A DNA stretch of 64,000 nucleotides from Streptomyces shenzhenensis (lineage in GTDB: Bacteria > Actinomycetota > Actinomycetes > Streptomycetales > Streptomycetaceae), in contig NZ_JAJONF010000006.1 in assembly GCF_021462265.1 (NCBI RefSeq), forward strand, positions 186,001-250,000, given 5' to 3'. Shown one piece after another: positions 18,302 through 27,051 of the stretch. Numbering within the stretch: the first letter of the stretch is position 1; the number at the start of each line of letters is the position of its first letter. The notes below the pieces were generated by a model. The model did no database searches. It had not been told where the DNA came from and saw only the letters and a list, made by a program, of their open reading frames with translations. The position numbers and the translations under genes were made by a program.

Positions 18302-18700
18302 ATGAGTACCGCGAGCACGCGGCTGCCGGAGGGCCGTTACGGCGGCGCCTCGGACGAGCGCGCCGACCGCAAGCTCAAGGTCGCCGGCGCGCTGCTGGGG
18401 GCGCTGCTGCTCGTCCTGGTCGGCTACTGGGCCTACCACTACGTGGTGCAGAACAAGATCAGCGCCCAGGTCATCACCTTCGACGCCTCGGACAACGCGG
18501 TCAAGGCGCATCTGGAGGTCCACAAGGACGCCGGCGCCTCCGGCTACTGCACGCTGCGTTCCCAGGCGGCGGACGGCTCCGAGGTGGGCCGGGCGGACTT
18601 CCGCTTCACCGGTTCCGCGACCGAGATCGACAGGGTGGTCACGCTCCGTACGACAGCCCGGGGCACCACGGCGGAGCTGCTCGGCTGCCACGCCGACTGA
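18302..18700 (+). CDS. DUF4307 family membrane protein
   Basis: A 132-aa protein with a cytoplasmic head starting STASTRLPEGRYGG, one transmembrane helix (about residues 28-49: GALLGALLLVLVGYWAYHYV) and an extracellular beta-rich domain with two cysteines (near residues 82 and 129) that could pair. The layout and the position between mca and greA fit DUF4307, an actinobacterial family of unknown role. ATG at 18302 with AGGAGG at ideal distance. Confidence 0.88.
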   Translation: MSTASTRLPEGRYGGASDERADRKLKVAGALLGALLLVLVGYWAYHYVVQNKISAQVITFDASDNAVKAHLEVHKDAGASGYCTLRSQAADGSEVGRADFRFTGSATEIDRVVTLRTTARGTTAELLGCHAD

Positions 18701-18868
18701 CATCAGCCGGAATACGTAGGCACTGACCTGCGTTGACGTGATTCTGATGGCTTATGTCCTCCCCCTTCCGGCGTTGAATTGTTAGGCTCGTGGTTTCGCC
18801 CTTCTGTGAAGGAACATGCTTCTGGGTAGGGCGATGCTTTGTATTCCCAGTACCGACGAGGAGCACCT

Positions 18869-19369
18869 GTGACCCAGACCAGCGAGAACGTCACCTGGCT
18901 GACCCAGGAGGCGTACAACCAGCTCAAGGCCGAGCTGGAGTACCTGTCTGGTCCTGCGCGCACGGATATCGCCGCCAAGATCGCGGCCGCGCGCGAGGAG
19001 GGGGACCTGCGCGAGAACGGCGGGTACCACGCGGCCAAGGAGGAGCAGGGCAAGCAGGAGCTCCGTGTGCGCCAGCTGACCCAGCTTCTGGAGAACGCCA
19101 AGGTCGGTGAGGCCCCGGCGTCCGCCGACGGCGCCGTCGCGCCCGGCATGGTCGTCACCATCGCCTTCGACGGCGACGAGGACGACACCATGACCTTCCT
19201 TCTGGCCTCGCGCGAATACGCCAGCGCCGACGTCGAGACCTACTCCCCGCAGTCCCCCCTGGGCACGGGTGTGATCGGCCACAAGGTGGGCGAGGACGCG
19301 GAGTACGAGCTGCCGAACGGCAAGAAGGCCTCGGTGAGGATCCTGAAGGCCGAGCCCTACTCGGGCTGA
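18869..19369 (+). CDS. greA: Transcription elongation factor GreA
   Basis: A 166-aa secondary-channel factor that stimulates transcript cleavage by backtracked RNA polymerase. Residues about 1-80 form the coiled-coil with the acidic tip in AREEGDLRENGGYHAAKEEQ, the Asp/Glu pair needed for cleavage. Residues about 85-166 form the FKBP-like C-terminal domain, ending in SPLGTGVIGHKVGEDAEYELP. The GTG start at 18869 is selected because GAGGAG lies 4-9 nt upstream. A strong terminator follows. Confidence 0.96.
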   Translation: MTQTSENVTWLTQEAYNQLKAELEYLSGPARTDIAAKIAAAREEGDLRENGGYHAAKEEQGKQELRVRQLTQLLENAKVGEAPASADGAVAPGMVVTIAFDGDEDDTMTFLLASREYASADVETYSPQSPLGTGVIGHKVGEDAEYELPNGKKASVRILKAEPYSG

Positions 19370-19385
19370 CCCGAACAGACTCCTG

Positions 19386-19420
19386 CCCCCGGCGTCCGCA
19401 GGGCGCCGGGGGTCTTTGTC
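19386..19420 (+). terminator. Terminator downstream of greA
   Basis: Perfect 9-bp GC stem (CCCCCGGCG at 19386-19394 with its complement at 19404-19412), 9-nt loop, then TCTTTGTCT. It ends the greA transcript about 16 nt after the stop codon. Confidence 0.9.
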
Positions 19421-19506
19421 TGCGGTGATCCGGGGCGAGCGGTCGAGTGGATCAGCGCGGCTCGCGGCAGGGCCTGCTCCGGCGCACGACCGACGACAGG
19501 GGTCCG

Positions 19507-20307
19507 TCAGCCGGCCGCCCGGCGGTACTTGCGGACCGCGAGGGTGCGGAAAGCCAGGATGATCACGACCGACCAGATCAGCGAGGCCCAGACGGGGTGC
19601 TGCATGGGCCAGGCGTCGGACGCGTTGAAGCCCGGCGGAAGGTTGCCGAACAGCTCGCGGCACGCTTGCACGGTGGCGCTGAAGGGGTTCCACTCCGCGA
19701 TGTGGCGCAGGAAGGCCGGCAGGTGGTTGGCGTCCACGAAGGCGTTCGAGATGAACGTCAGCGGGAACAGCCAGATCAGGCCGCCCGAGGTCGCCGCTTC
19801 GGGCGTGCGCACGGACAGTCCGATGAGTGCGCCGATCCACGAGAACGCGTAGCCGAGCAGCAGGAGCAGGCCGAAGCCGGCGAGGACCTTGCCGAAGTTC
19901 TCGTGCGTGCGCCAGCCGACTATCACGGCGACGACCGCCAGGACGACGAGCGTGAGCGCCGTCTGGACCAGGTCGGCGAGGGTGCGTCCGGTCAGGACCG
20001 CGCCGCGTGCCATGGGCAGGGAGCGGAAGCGGTCGATGAGGCCCTTGTGCATGTCGTCGGCGATGCCGGCGCCGGCGCCCGCCGTGGCGAAGGTGACGGT
20101 CTGCGCGAAGATGCCGGCCATCAGGAACTCGCGGTAGGCCTGGGTGGAGCTGGACGAGCCGACCTGGATCGAGCCGCCGAACACGTAGGTGAACAGCACC
20201 ACGAACATGATCGGCTGAATCAGCCCGAAGATCAGCATCTCGGGAATCCGGCCCATGCGGATCAGGTTTCTGCGGGCCACGACCATGGAGTCGTTCACGG
20301 CGCTCAC
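19507..20307 (-). CDS. ABC-2 type transporter permease (DrrB-like)
   Basis: A 266-aa integral membrane subunit of an ABC-2 exporter with six hydrophobic helices. Recognisable family segments are RIPEMLIFGLIQPIMFVVLF near the N-terminus, GIADDMHKGLIDRFRSLPMAR (the conserved cytoplasmic loop of DrrB/NodJ proteins) and the C-terminal NPFSATVQACRELF. GTG start overlapping the ATPase stop (GTGA), so the pair is coupled. Relatives export daunorubicin-type drugs or lipids; the substrate is not predictable. Confidence 0.92.
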   Translation of the reverse strand: MSAVNDSMVVARRNLIRMGRIPEMLIFGLIQPIMFVVLFTYVFGGSIQVGSSSSTQAYREFLMAGIFAQTVTFATAGAGAGIADDMHKGLIDRFRSLPMARGAVLTGRTLADLVQTALTLVVLAVVAVIVGWRTHENFGKVLAGFGLLLLLGYAFSWIGALIGLSVRTPEAATSGGLIWLFPLTFISNAFVDANHLPAFLRHIAEWNPFSATVQACRELFGNLPPGFNASDAWPMQHPVWASLIWSVVIILAFRTLAVRKYRRAAG

Positions 20308-21320
20308 TTCACGGTCTCCTTGCGGCTGTCCTTGCGGGTGGTCTTCTTGTTCCCCTGCTCGCCGGCGCCCTCGGTCTTCTCCTCGGCCACGTGTCCGGTC
20401 AGGGACAGGAAGACGTCGTCGAGGGTGGGGCGGCGCAGGGCTATGTCGTCGATCTCGATGCCCCGGGAGTCCAGCTCGCGGATGACCTCGGCGAGCAGCT
20501 TGGCACCGCCGGTGACGGGCACGGTGAGCTTGCGGGTGTGCTCCTCGACGGTGGTGTCGCCCTTGCCGAAGCCGCCGAGGACCTCGGCGGCGGTCCGGAT
20601 GTGCTCGCGCTCGTGCACCACGACCTCGACGCGCTCGCCGCCGGTGCGGGCCTTGAGTTCGTCGGAGGTGCCCTGGGCGATGACCTTGCCGTGGTCGACG
20701 ACCGCGATGTCGTGGGCGAGGTGGTCGGCCTCCTCCAGGTACTGGGTGGTGAGCAGCAGCGTCGTACCGCCGGAGACCAGTTGCTGGATGACCTCCCACA
20801 GCTGCTGGCGGTTGCGGGGGTCGAGGCCGGTGGTCGGCTCGTCCATGAACATCACCGGCGGGGAGACGACGAGCGCGGCGGCCAGGTCGAGGCGGCGGCG
20901 CATGCCGCCGGAGTAGGTCTTGGCGGGGCGGTCGGCGGCGTCGGTGAGGTGGAACTGCTCCAGCAGCTCGACCGCTCGGGCCTTGGCCTGCCTGGCCCGC
21001 ATCTGGTAGAGCTGGCCGACCATCTGGAGGTTCTCCCGGCCGGTGAGGTACTCGTCGACCGCCGCGAACTGTCCGGACAGGCCGATGGAGCGGCGTACGG
21101 CGTCCGGCTGCTTGAGCACGTCCAGGCCCGCCACGACCGCCTTGCCGCTGTCGGGGCGGAGCAGGGTCGTCAGGCAGCGGACGGCCGTCGTCTTGCCCGC
21201 GCCGTTCGGCCCGAGCAGGCCGAGGACCGTGCCTTCGGGAACGTCGAGGTCGACGCCGTCCAAAGCCCTTACGTCACCGAAGGTCTTGACCAGACCTTCG
21301 GCGTAGATGGCGCCTGGCAT
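20304..21320 (-). CDS. ABC transporter ATP-binding protein (DrrA-like, daunorubicin resistance family)
   Basis: A 338-aa ATPase partner of the DrrB-like permease. Seen: Walker A GPNGAGKTTAVRCL, Q-loop region GLSGQFAAVDEYLTG, signature YSGGMRRRLDLA, Walker B VMFMDEPTTGLD and the switch His in LLTTQYLEEADHLAHDIAV. The extra C-terminal region after about residue 230 matches the DrrA extension. The Lys/Glu-rich tail is highly charged. ATG at 21320 with GAGGA 5 nt upstream; the frame is open for another 42 codons upstream, which I reject because they are Arg-rich and precede the conserved start. Probable divergent control with ilvA absent: both genes read on the minus strand, 219 bp apart. Confidence 0.93.
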   Translation of the reverse strand: MPGAIYAEGLVKTFGDVRALDGVDLDVPEGTVLGLLGPNGAGKTTAVRCLTTLLRPDSGKAVVAGLDVLKQPDAVRRSIGLSGQFAAVDEYLTGRENLQMVGQLYQMRARQAKARAVELLEQFHLTDAADRPAKTYSGGMRRRLDLAAALVVSPPVMFMDEPTTGLDPRNRQQLWEVIQQLVSGGTTLLLTTQYLEEADHLAHDIAVVDHGKVIAQGTSDELKARTGGERVEVVVHEREHIRTAAEVLGGFGKGDTTVEEHTRKLTVPVTGGAKLLAEVIRELDSRGIEIDDIALRRPTLDDVFLSLTGHVAEEKTEGAGEQGNKKTTRKDSRKETVK

Positions 21321-21539
21321 AGGGATCCTCACGTCGTCGGGGATGCTGCGAAAAAGGCTAGGGATCCGGCCCTCGGTCCGCCTGTGGTTTTCGCCGGCGC
21401 GACGGCGGCGGCGGCGAGGGGCAGCGGTGGCCACGCGACCCACCATAACGCGATGTATCGCGTCCGTCGACGCATTTTCCCGAACGAGTGAGGGGAAGCC
21501 GCCCGGCCCGGCCGCTTCCCGCCGGGACGGCCGCCGCGC

Positions 21540-22769
21540 TCAGTCGACGACCGTGTAACCGGCCTCGCGCAGGGAGTGGCCGACCTCCGCGCAGTGCGCG
21601 GGACCCTTGGTCTCCAGGTGGAGTTCGACCTCCGCCTCGGTGAGCCCGAGCCGGGGGTCGGTCCGGATGTGGCTCACGTCGAGAACGTTGGCGTCGACCG
21701 CCGAGAGCACCCCGAGCAGGGTGGCGAGGGCGCCCGGCCGGTCGGTCAGCCGCAGCCGTACGGCCAGGTAGCGGCCCTGCGCGGCCATGCCGTGCCGCAG
21801 CACCCGCTGCATCAGCACCGGGTCGACGTTCCCGCCGGACAGTACGGCGACGACCGGTCCGGCGAAGGCGCCGGGCTCGGCCAGCAGTGCCGCGACCGGA
21901 CTGGCCCCGGCCGGTTCCACGACCATCTTGGCCCGCTCCAGGCACAGCAGCAGGGCGGCGGACAGCTGGTCCTCGCTGACCGTGCGGACCTCGTCGACCA
22001 GCTCCTCGATGATCGCGAACGGCACGTCACCGGGCCGTCCGACCCTGATGCCGTCGGCCATCGTCGCCGGGTTCGCCACCGTGACCGGGTGCCCGGCCGC
22101 CAGCGAGGGCGGATACGCGGCCGCGCCCGCCGCCTGGACACCGACGATCCGCACGTCCGGCCTGACCGCCTTCACCGCGACCGCGATCCCGGCCGCCAGC
22201 CCGCCGCCGCCCACGCCGACGACGATCGTGCCGACCTCGGGGCACTGGTCCAGGATCTCCAGCCCGACCGTGCCCTGACCGGCGATGACGTCCGGGTGGT
22301 CGAAGGGGTGGATGAACACCGCGCCCGTCCGCGCCGCGTACTCCTGGGCGGCGGCCAGCGTCTCGTCCACCACCTGACCGTGCAGCCGCACCTCCGCGCC
22401 GTACTCCCGGGTGGCGCTGATCTTGGGCAGCGGGGCGCCGTCGGGCATGAACACCGTCGAGTGCACGCCCAGCAGCGACGAGGCCAGCGCCACCCCCTGC
22501 GCATGGTTGCCGGCGCTCGCGGCCACGACCCCGGCGGCGCGCTCCTCCGGGAGCAGCCCGGCGATCCGGACGTAGGCACCGCGCAGCTTGAACGAACCGG
22601 TCCGCTGGAGGTTCTCGCACTTGAGGTGCACAGGCGAGCCGGCCAGCTGGGACAGATGCCTGCTGCCCTCCATCGCGGTCACCCGCGCCACGCCCGCGAG
22701 CGTCTTCTGGGCGCCGCGCACGTCGTCGAGGGTGACGTGACGAAAGGAGTCAGCCGTGCTGTAGCTCAT
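21540..22769 (-). CDS. ilvA: Threonine ammonia-lyase with ACT domain
   Basis: A 409-aa PLP enzyme converting threonine to 2-oxobutanoate, first step of isoleucine synthesis. Seen: the PLP lysine in RTGSFKLRGAY, SAGNHAQGVALA, and the Gly loop VGVGGGGLAAGIA binding the cofactor phosphate. The C-terminal part (about 325-409) is one ACT-like domain, giving the shorter, single-ACT form found in many Gram-positives; some such enzymes are catabolic rather than biosynthetic. ATG at 22769 has no convincing ribosome site. Divergent from a MarR regulator with a 143-bp shared gap, which may place ilvA under its control. Confidence 0.93.
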   Translation of the reverse strand: MSYSTADSFRHVTLDDVRGAQKTLAGVARVTAMEGSRHLSQLAGSPVHLKCENLQRTGSFKLRGAYVRIAGLLPEERAAGVVAASAGNHAQGVALASSLLGVHSTVFMPDGAPLPKISATREYGAEVRLHGQVVDETLAAAQEYAARTGAVFIHPFDHPDVIAGQGTVGLEILDQCPEVGTIVVGVGGGGLAAGIAVAVKAVRPDVRIVGVQAAGAAAYPPSLAAGHPVTVANPATMADGIRVGRPGDVPFAIIEELVDEVRTVSEDQLSAALLLCLERAKMVVEPAGASPVAALLAEPGAFAGPVVAVLSGGNVDPVLMQRVLRHGMAAQGRYLAVRLRLTDRPGALATLLGVLSAVDANVLDVSHIRTDPRLGLTEAEVELHLETKGPAHCAEVGHSLREAGYTVVD

Positions 22770-22912
22770 GACTCAAGTCTCGCAGTTCACAGGCCGAAGG
22801 CGCGGGTGTGACCAACCTCCGAGACCGGTTTGCACAGCGCCGGTACGGCTCGCCCCCTGTCCGCGTACTCTGTCCCCCACCACAGCACTCTTCATGAAGT
22901 GAGCCCCCGGCC

Positions 22913-23428
22913 ATGCCCACAACACCTGGAATGTCGATGGACATGACGACCGTCGGTGACAGCGGTCTCCTCGACACGCTGCAGCACGAGGTGGCGGTGT
23001 TCGCCCGCCGTGCCGAACAGACCCGGCTCGGCGGCGTCGGCCAGGTGCGCAACTCCATGGACCGCGCCGCCTACCTGCTGCTGAACCGCCTCGACAAGGA
23101 AGGCCCCATGGGGGTCAAGGCGCTCGCCGCGAGCATGGGGATCGACTCTTCCACGGTCACCCGGCAGGTGGCTCCGCTGGTCGACACCGGGCTCGTCAAG
23201 CGCACCTCGCACCCCGAGGACGGCCGGGCCGTGGTGCTCCAGCTGTCCCCGCGCGGGCTGTCGCGGCTGGAGGAAGTGCGGTCGTCGCGGCGCCAGTTGA
23301 TGGCGGAGCTGACGCAGGACTGGGAGCCGGCGGAACGCGAGACGTTCTGCGCGCTGCTCACCCGCTTCAACTGCGCGCTGTCCGCGCGGATGGCGCCGCC
23401 GGCCACGGACACCTCGCCGGCCACCTGA
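22913..23428 (+). CDS. MarR family transcriptional regulator
   Basis: A 171-aa winged-helix protein. The DNA-binding region spans about residues 45-115: AAYLLLNRLDKEGPMGVKALAASMGIDSSTVTRQVAPLV, then the wing KRTSHPEDGRAVVLQLSPRG with the conserved DGR/Asp-Arg pair. N- and C-terminal helices would form the dimer. Divergent from ilvA; a short TTCATGAA palindrome sits at 22891-22898, between the two starts, and could be its site. ATG 22913; ribosome site is weak (GTGAG). Ligand and regulon unknown. Confidence 0.9.
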   Translation: MPTTPGMSMDMTTVGDSGLLDTLQHEVAVFARRAEQTRLGGVGQVRNSMDRAAYLLLNRLDKEGPMGVKALAASMGIDSSTVTRQVAPLVDTGLVKRTSHPEDGRAVVLQLSPRGLSRLEEVRSSRRQLMAELTQDWEPAERETFCALLTRFNCALSARMAPPATDTSPAT

Positions 23429-23612
23429 GGCTCCGGGCACGGAACTCCCCCGGCCGCCTGCACGCCCGCACGCCCGCACGCCCGGGGCACGAACTCCCCG
23501 AGGCCGCCCGCACGTCCCGGATACGCACACCCCCCAGGCCTCCCGCACGTCCCGGGCACGGACTTCCCCCCGAGCCTCCCGCACGCCCCGAGGCCGCCCG
23601 GACATCCGGCAC
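23429..23612. repeat. Degenerate tandem repeat, period about 35 bp
   Basis: After the MarR stop there are four to five imperfect copies of a C-rich unit whose recognisable pieces are GGGCACGGACTTCCCC, then GAGGCCGCCCGCACGTCCC with drift. A short nested CACGCCCG triplication lies near 23461-23482. No ribosome site or plausible start was found, so I treat it as non-coding. Confidence 0.6.
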
Positions 23613-23715
23613 GCGCGTGTGCCGCGCGGCTCTTGACCGTGGGCCCGCCCCTGGCCTCATATGAGACCGGACCCCGCCGTACCCGTGTCGGGGGTCCCAC
23701 GGTCGGGGAGGCACG

Positions 23716-24222
23716 GTGCGCGATCGGCAGGCGCTGCGGGACGCCCGCCGGGCCCGGGAGTTCGAGGCGTTCGTCGCGGGCGCGGCAGGGCGGCTGCTGC
23801 ATGCCGCCACCCTGCTGACCGCCGAGGCTCCGGACGCCAACCCCCGTGCGCGACGGCTGCTGGCCCTCGCGCTCGCGCACACGTACGCGTACTGGGACCG
23901 GCTGCGCGGCGAGGACCCGTACGACCGGGCCCGCCAGCACCTCGCCCTGCGCTTCGCGAACTCCGCCTGGCACCAGTACGGCGGCCCGTTCAGCCGCACG
24001 CGTCCGCACCCGCGCAGCCCCCTCGCCGGGCTCACCCCCCGGGAGCGTCTGATCCTGGTGCTGCGGCTGTTCGAGGGGGTCGCCGAGGAACAGACGGCGG
24101 CGCTGCTCGGGATGCCCGCGGAGCGCGTGCACGCCCTGTGCGACCGGGCGACGGCGACCCTGCTGCATCCGCCGCGGACGACGGTGACCGCGCTGCTGGG
24201 GGCGAAGGTGGCTCCGTCGTGA
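23716..24222 (+). CDS. Sigma-70 region-4-like helix-turn-helix protein
   Basis: A 168-aa protein. Residues about 107-155 read LTPRERLILVLRLFEGVAEEQTAALLGMPAERVHALCDRATATLL, laid out like sigma region 4 (leucine-rich start, then helix-turn-helix). The N-terminal half (about 15-95) is helical, with YAYWDRLRGEDPYDRARQHLALRFANSAWH, reminiscent of the SigE-like actinomycete family, but has no clear region 2 -10-recognition signature. It may be a divergent ECF-like factor or a DNA-binding adaptor. GTG at 23716 after GGGGAGG. Its stop overlaps the next gene by 4 nt (GTGA), so the two products are made together. Confidence 0.72.
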   Translation: MRDRQALRDARRAREFEAFVAGAAGRLLHAATLLTAEAPDANPRARRLLALALAHTYAYWDRLRGEDPYDRARQHLALRFANSAWHQYGGPFSRTRPHPRSPLAGLTPRERLILVLRLFEGVAEEQTAALLGMPAERVHALCDRATATLLHPPRTTVTALLGAKVAPS

Positions 24223-24467
24223 ACCGTCTCGAACGCGAGGCCGCCGCCCGGCGGATCATGGAACGGACGCCGCCTCCGGTCCCGCCCGACCTCTACGGCG
24301 AGGTCCTGCGCCGGGGCGGCCGCATGCTGCGGCGCAGACAGCGGGCCCGCCGCCTGCTGTGGCTGCTGCTGTGCGCGGCGGCGGTGGCGTTCGCGGTCTG
24401 GGCGGCGACGGTGCATCCGTGGGTGGAGCCGCCGTCCACGACGACTCCGCCCATCGTCGGCTGGTGA
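24219..24467 (+). CDS. 82-aa single-pass membrane protein coupled to the sigma-like gene
   Basis: An 82-aa protein: amphipathic basic N-terminus (about 1-45, NRLEREAAARRIMERTPPPV then an Arg-rich stretch), one transmembrane helix (WLLLCAAAVAFAVWAATV, about 48-66) and a short outer tail rich in Pro/Thr. GTG start within the preceding stop codon (GTGA). Position and topology are those of a minimal membrane partner of a sigma-like factor, but it lacks a recognisable anti-sigma zinc motif. Ends 4 bp from the convergent metB stop. Confidence 0.72.
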   Translation: MNRLEREAAARRIMERTPPPVPPDLYGEVLRRGGRMLRRRQRARRLLWLLLCAAAVAFAVWAATVHPWVEPPSTTTPPIVGW

Positions 24468-24471
24468 ACGA

Positions 24472-25626
24472 TCAGCCGAGGGCCTGCTGAAGGTCTTCCA
24501 GCAGGTCCTCGACGTTCTCGATGCCCACGGACAGGCGCACCAGGTCGGCGGGCACCTCCAGGGCGGAACCGGCCGCCGAGGCGTGCGTCATCCGCCCCGG
24601 GTGCTCGATCAGGGACTCGACGCCGCCGAGGGACTCGCCGAGCGTGAACACCTTGGCGCGGTCACAGACCTCGACGGCCGCCTCCTCGCCGCCCGTGACC
24701 TGGAAGGACACCATGCCGCCGAACGCCTTCATCTGCTTGGCGGCGGTCTCGTGCCCCGGGTGCTCGGGCAGGCCGGGGTACAGCACCCGCGTCACGCGCG
24801 CGTGCCGGCTCAGCATGTCGGCGATCCTGGTGGCGTTCTCGCTGTGCCGGTCCATGCGCACCGCGAGCGTCTTGGTGCCGCGCAGCACCAGCCACGAGTC
24901 GAACGGCCCGGCGACCGCGCCCATCGCGTTCTGGTGGTAGGCCAGCTCCTCGCCGAGCGTCTGGTCCGACACGATCAGCGCGCCGCCGACCACGTCCGAG
25001 TGACCGCCCATGTACTTCGTCAGCGAGTGCACGACGACGTCCGCGCCGAGCGAGAGCGGCTGCTGGAGGTAGGGCGTGGCGAAGGTGTTGTCGACGACGA
25101 GCCGGGCGCCCGCGTCGTGGGCGACCTGGGCGACGGCGGCGATGTCGGTGATGCCGAGCAGCGGGTTGGAGGGGGTCTCCACCCAGACCGCCTTGGTCCG
25201 CGGGGTGATCGCGGCCCGCACGGCGGACGGGTCGCTGGTGTCGGCGACGGACCACTCCACGCCCCACCGTGAGACGACCTTCGCGAACAGCCGGAACGTG
25301 CCGCCGTAGGCGTCGTTCGGGATGACCACGTGGTCACCGGGGCTGAGCAGGGTGCGCAGCAGGGTGTCCTCGGCCGCCAGCCCGGACGCGAAGGCGAGCC
25401 CGCGCCGCCCGCCCTCCAGGGCGGCGAGGTTCTCCTCCAGCGCGGTCCTGGTGGGGTTGGCGCTGCGGCTGTACTCGTAGCCGCCGCGCAGGCCGCCGAC
25501 GCCGTCCTGCTTGTAGGTCGAGACCTGGTAGATCGGCGGTACGACCGCACCGGTGAGGGGGTCCGCCGTGTTGCCCGCGTGGATGGCGAGCGTCTCGAAG
25601 TGCTGACTGATGTGCCTGTCGCTCAT
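24472..25626 (-). CDS. metB: Cystathionine gamma-synthase (trans-sulfuration PLP enzyme)
   Basis: A 384-aa Cys/Met-metabolism PLP enzyme. Seen: FETLAIHAG near the start, the Tyr of YEYSRSANPTR, SGLAAEDTLL, VETPSNPLLGITDI, VVDNTFATPYLQQPL, the PLP lysine in VHSLTKYMGGHSD, and the C-terminal SLGGVESLIEHPGRMTHA. The family includes cystathionine gamma-synthase, gamma-lyase and homocysteine synthase; the assignment to synthase (O-succinyl- or acetyl-homoserine plus cysteine to cystathionine) rests on length and on similarity to actinobacterial MetB, so lyase activity remains possible. No ribosome site at 25626; a -10-like TAGTCT lies 9 nt upstream (25635-25640), consistent with a leaderless mRNA. 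Confidence 0.88.
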   Translation of the reverse strand: MSDRHISQHFETLAIHAGNTADPLTGAVVPPIYQVSTYKQDGVGGLRGGYEYSRSANPTRTALEENLAALEGGRRGLAFASGLAAEDTLLRTLLSPGDHVVIPNDAYGGTFRLFAKVVSRWGVEWSVADTSDPSAVRAAITPRTKAVWVETPSNPLLGITDIAAVAQVAHDAGARLVVDNTFATPYLQQPLSLGADVVVHSLTKYMGGHSDVVGGALIVSDQTLGEELAYHQNAMGAVAGPFDSWLVLRGTKTLAVRMDRHSENATRIADMLSRHARVTRVLYPGLPEHPGHETAAKQMKAFGGMVSFQVTGGEEAAVEVCDRAKVFTLGESLGGVESLIEHPGRMTHASAAGSALEVPADLVRLSVGIENVEDLLEDLQQALG

Positions 25627-25745
25627 GGTTGACGAGACTAGTGCTCCGACGGCCCCGGCGCGTCGTCCACAGCAGAGGCCTTCGGTTGTCCACAGGTCAG
25701 GGGACCGGTTGGCCAATTGTCGGCGCCGTCTGGTTCGCTTGACGC

Positions 25746-26864
25746 ATGGCGATTCTCTGGGCCCTGATGGCGGCGCTCCTGCTGAGCTTCGCGCTGCTCC
25801 CCGTTCTGCGGCGGCGGCGCGGGATGATCGAGCGGGTCCACCCGAGCCACCCGGACGCCGCCGACCCGGCGGACTACGGTTTCGTGCGCGAGGAGGACCT
25901 GGACATCCGCATGCCCGGCCCCGACCAGGACCTGCTGGACGTACTGGACGTCGTGCAGCGCACCCAGGACTACCGCGCGGCCTCGCAGCTGCTCGCGGGC
26001 ACGGAGATCGCGGGCGAGCTGCGCTGGCAGCGCGTGCAGGCCTTCGCCGGCGCGGCGGCACTGGAGCTCCAGGAGCGGCCGGGCGGGGTCAGCGAGACGC
26101 CGGGCGGGCAGTGGCTGCGGGTCTGGCGGGCCGAGCAGCCCAAGGACGCCGGCGGTGCGGCCGTGCACGCGGAGTTCCTGGTCCAGCAGGCGTGGCGGAC
26201 GTCGACGCCCGGCACCGACGACTTCCGGATCATCATGGAGGAGGCCAGGGACGCCTGCGGGCAGGCGGCGCTGCTCTCCCCCGGGGACCCGGTGCCGTAC
26301 ATCATCGAGCTGTCGGTGGCGCGCGGGCTGAACTACTCGCAGCCGGAGTTCGAGCAGCTGTGGCTGAAGATCCTGGACCGCGCGCCCGCGCACATGGGGG
26401 CGCACCTGGCGGCGCTGCACTACTGGTGCGAGAAGTGGCACGGCTCGCGCGAGCTGGCGTACTCCTTCGCCGAGGCCGCCGCCGCCCGTGCCCCGCGTGG
26501 CTCGCTGCTGGCCGCGATGCCACTGTTCGCGGTCTTCGAGCACCTTCCCGAGGTCAACCTGGTGGCGAGCTTCTACCAGAGCGAGGTCGTCACCAAGGCC
26601 GTCCACGGTGCCCTGCACGCGGTGCACTCGGCCCGCGAGGACGACCCGATGCTCGCGCACGTCCGGCATCTGCTGGTCTTCTTCCTGGTGCGCTCGGAGC
26701 GCTGGGCGGAGGCCATGGCCGAGCTGATACACGTCGACGGGCATGTGGGGGCCCTGCCCTGGACGCTGTCGGCGAACCCGGCCGCCGAGTTCGCCCTCTA
26801 CCGCGCGCTGGCGGTGGCGGGCTACGAGGCGAACGGGGGCAGCCCGGCGACGCTGCACAGCTGA
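25746..26864 (+). CDS. Uncharacterised 372-aa protein with N-terminal membrane helix
   Basis: Starts with a hydrophobic helix (ILWALMAALLLSFALLPVL, residues 3-21) followed by RRRR, so it is probably anchored with the bulk in the cytoplasm. The remaining 340 residues are helical, with several WRxxQ and YWCEKWHGSRELAYSFAEAAA-type segments resembling TPR-like hairpins. I recognise no catalytic motif. Proteins of this layout are common in Streptomyces next to metB. ATG at 25746, 119 bp from the divergent metB start; no obvious ribosome site. Confidence 0.75.
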   Translation: MAILWALMAALLLSFALLPVLRRRRGMIERVHPSHPDAADPADYGFVREEDLDIRMPGPDQDLLDVLDVVQRTQDYRAASQLLAGTEIAGELRWQRVQAFAGAAALELQERPGGVSETPGGQWLRVWRAEQPKDAGGAAVHAEFLVQQAWRTSTPGTDDFRIIMEEARDACGQAALLSPGDPVPYIIELSVARGLNYSQPEFEQLWLKILDRAPAHMGAHLAALHYWCEKWHGSRELAYSFAEAAAARAPRGSLLAAMPLFAVFEHLPEVNLVASFYQSEVVTKAVHGALHAVHSAREDDPMLAHVRHLLVFFLVRSERWAEAMAELIHVDGHVGALPWTLSANPAAEFALYRALAVAGYEANGGSPATLHS

Positions 26865-26890
26865 GGGGCCGGCAAGAAGACACGCGCGTG

Positions 26891-26960
26891 TCGGCTGCGG
26901 GCCGGTGGGGGCCGGCCGCGCGGTTCCGCAGGCCCCTTCGGGCGCGGCACACCGAGGGCG
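26891..26960. repeat. Partial copy of dispersed extragenic repeat
   Basis: The segment beginning TCGGCTGCGGGCCGGTGGGG at 26891 matches the left end of the larger repeat at 43900-44130, and is followed by a degraded gCCGcGcgGTTCCgC and CCCCTTCGGGCGCGGC block corresponding to the GCGCCCC hairpin of the full copies. It fills the gap between two codirectional genes. Confidence 0.6.
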
Positions 26961-27051
26961 CCTGACCGGCTCCGCATCCCCCACGTTCCCGTTCGTTCTC
27001 CGTGTCGTTTCCGGTTCCCCGTTCCCGGGGACCTGTGGGGGGATCTGCCCG

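Noticed and set aside
24472..26061. An extended metB protein with 145 extra N-terminal residues
   Set aside because: The added stretch is Arg/Pro-rich, overlaps the promoter region of the divergent gene, and the known family starts at SDRHISQHFETLAIHAG.
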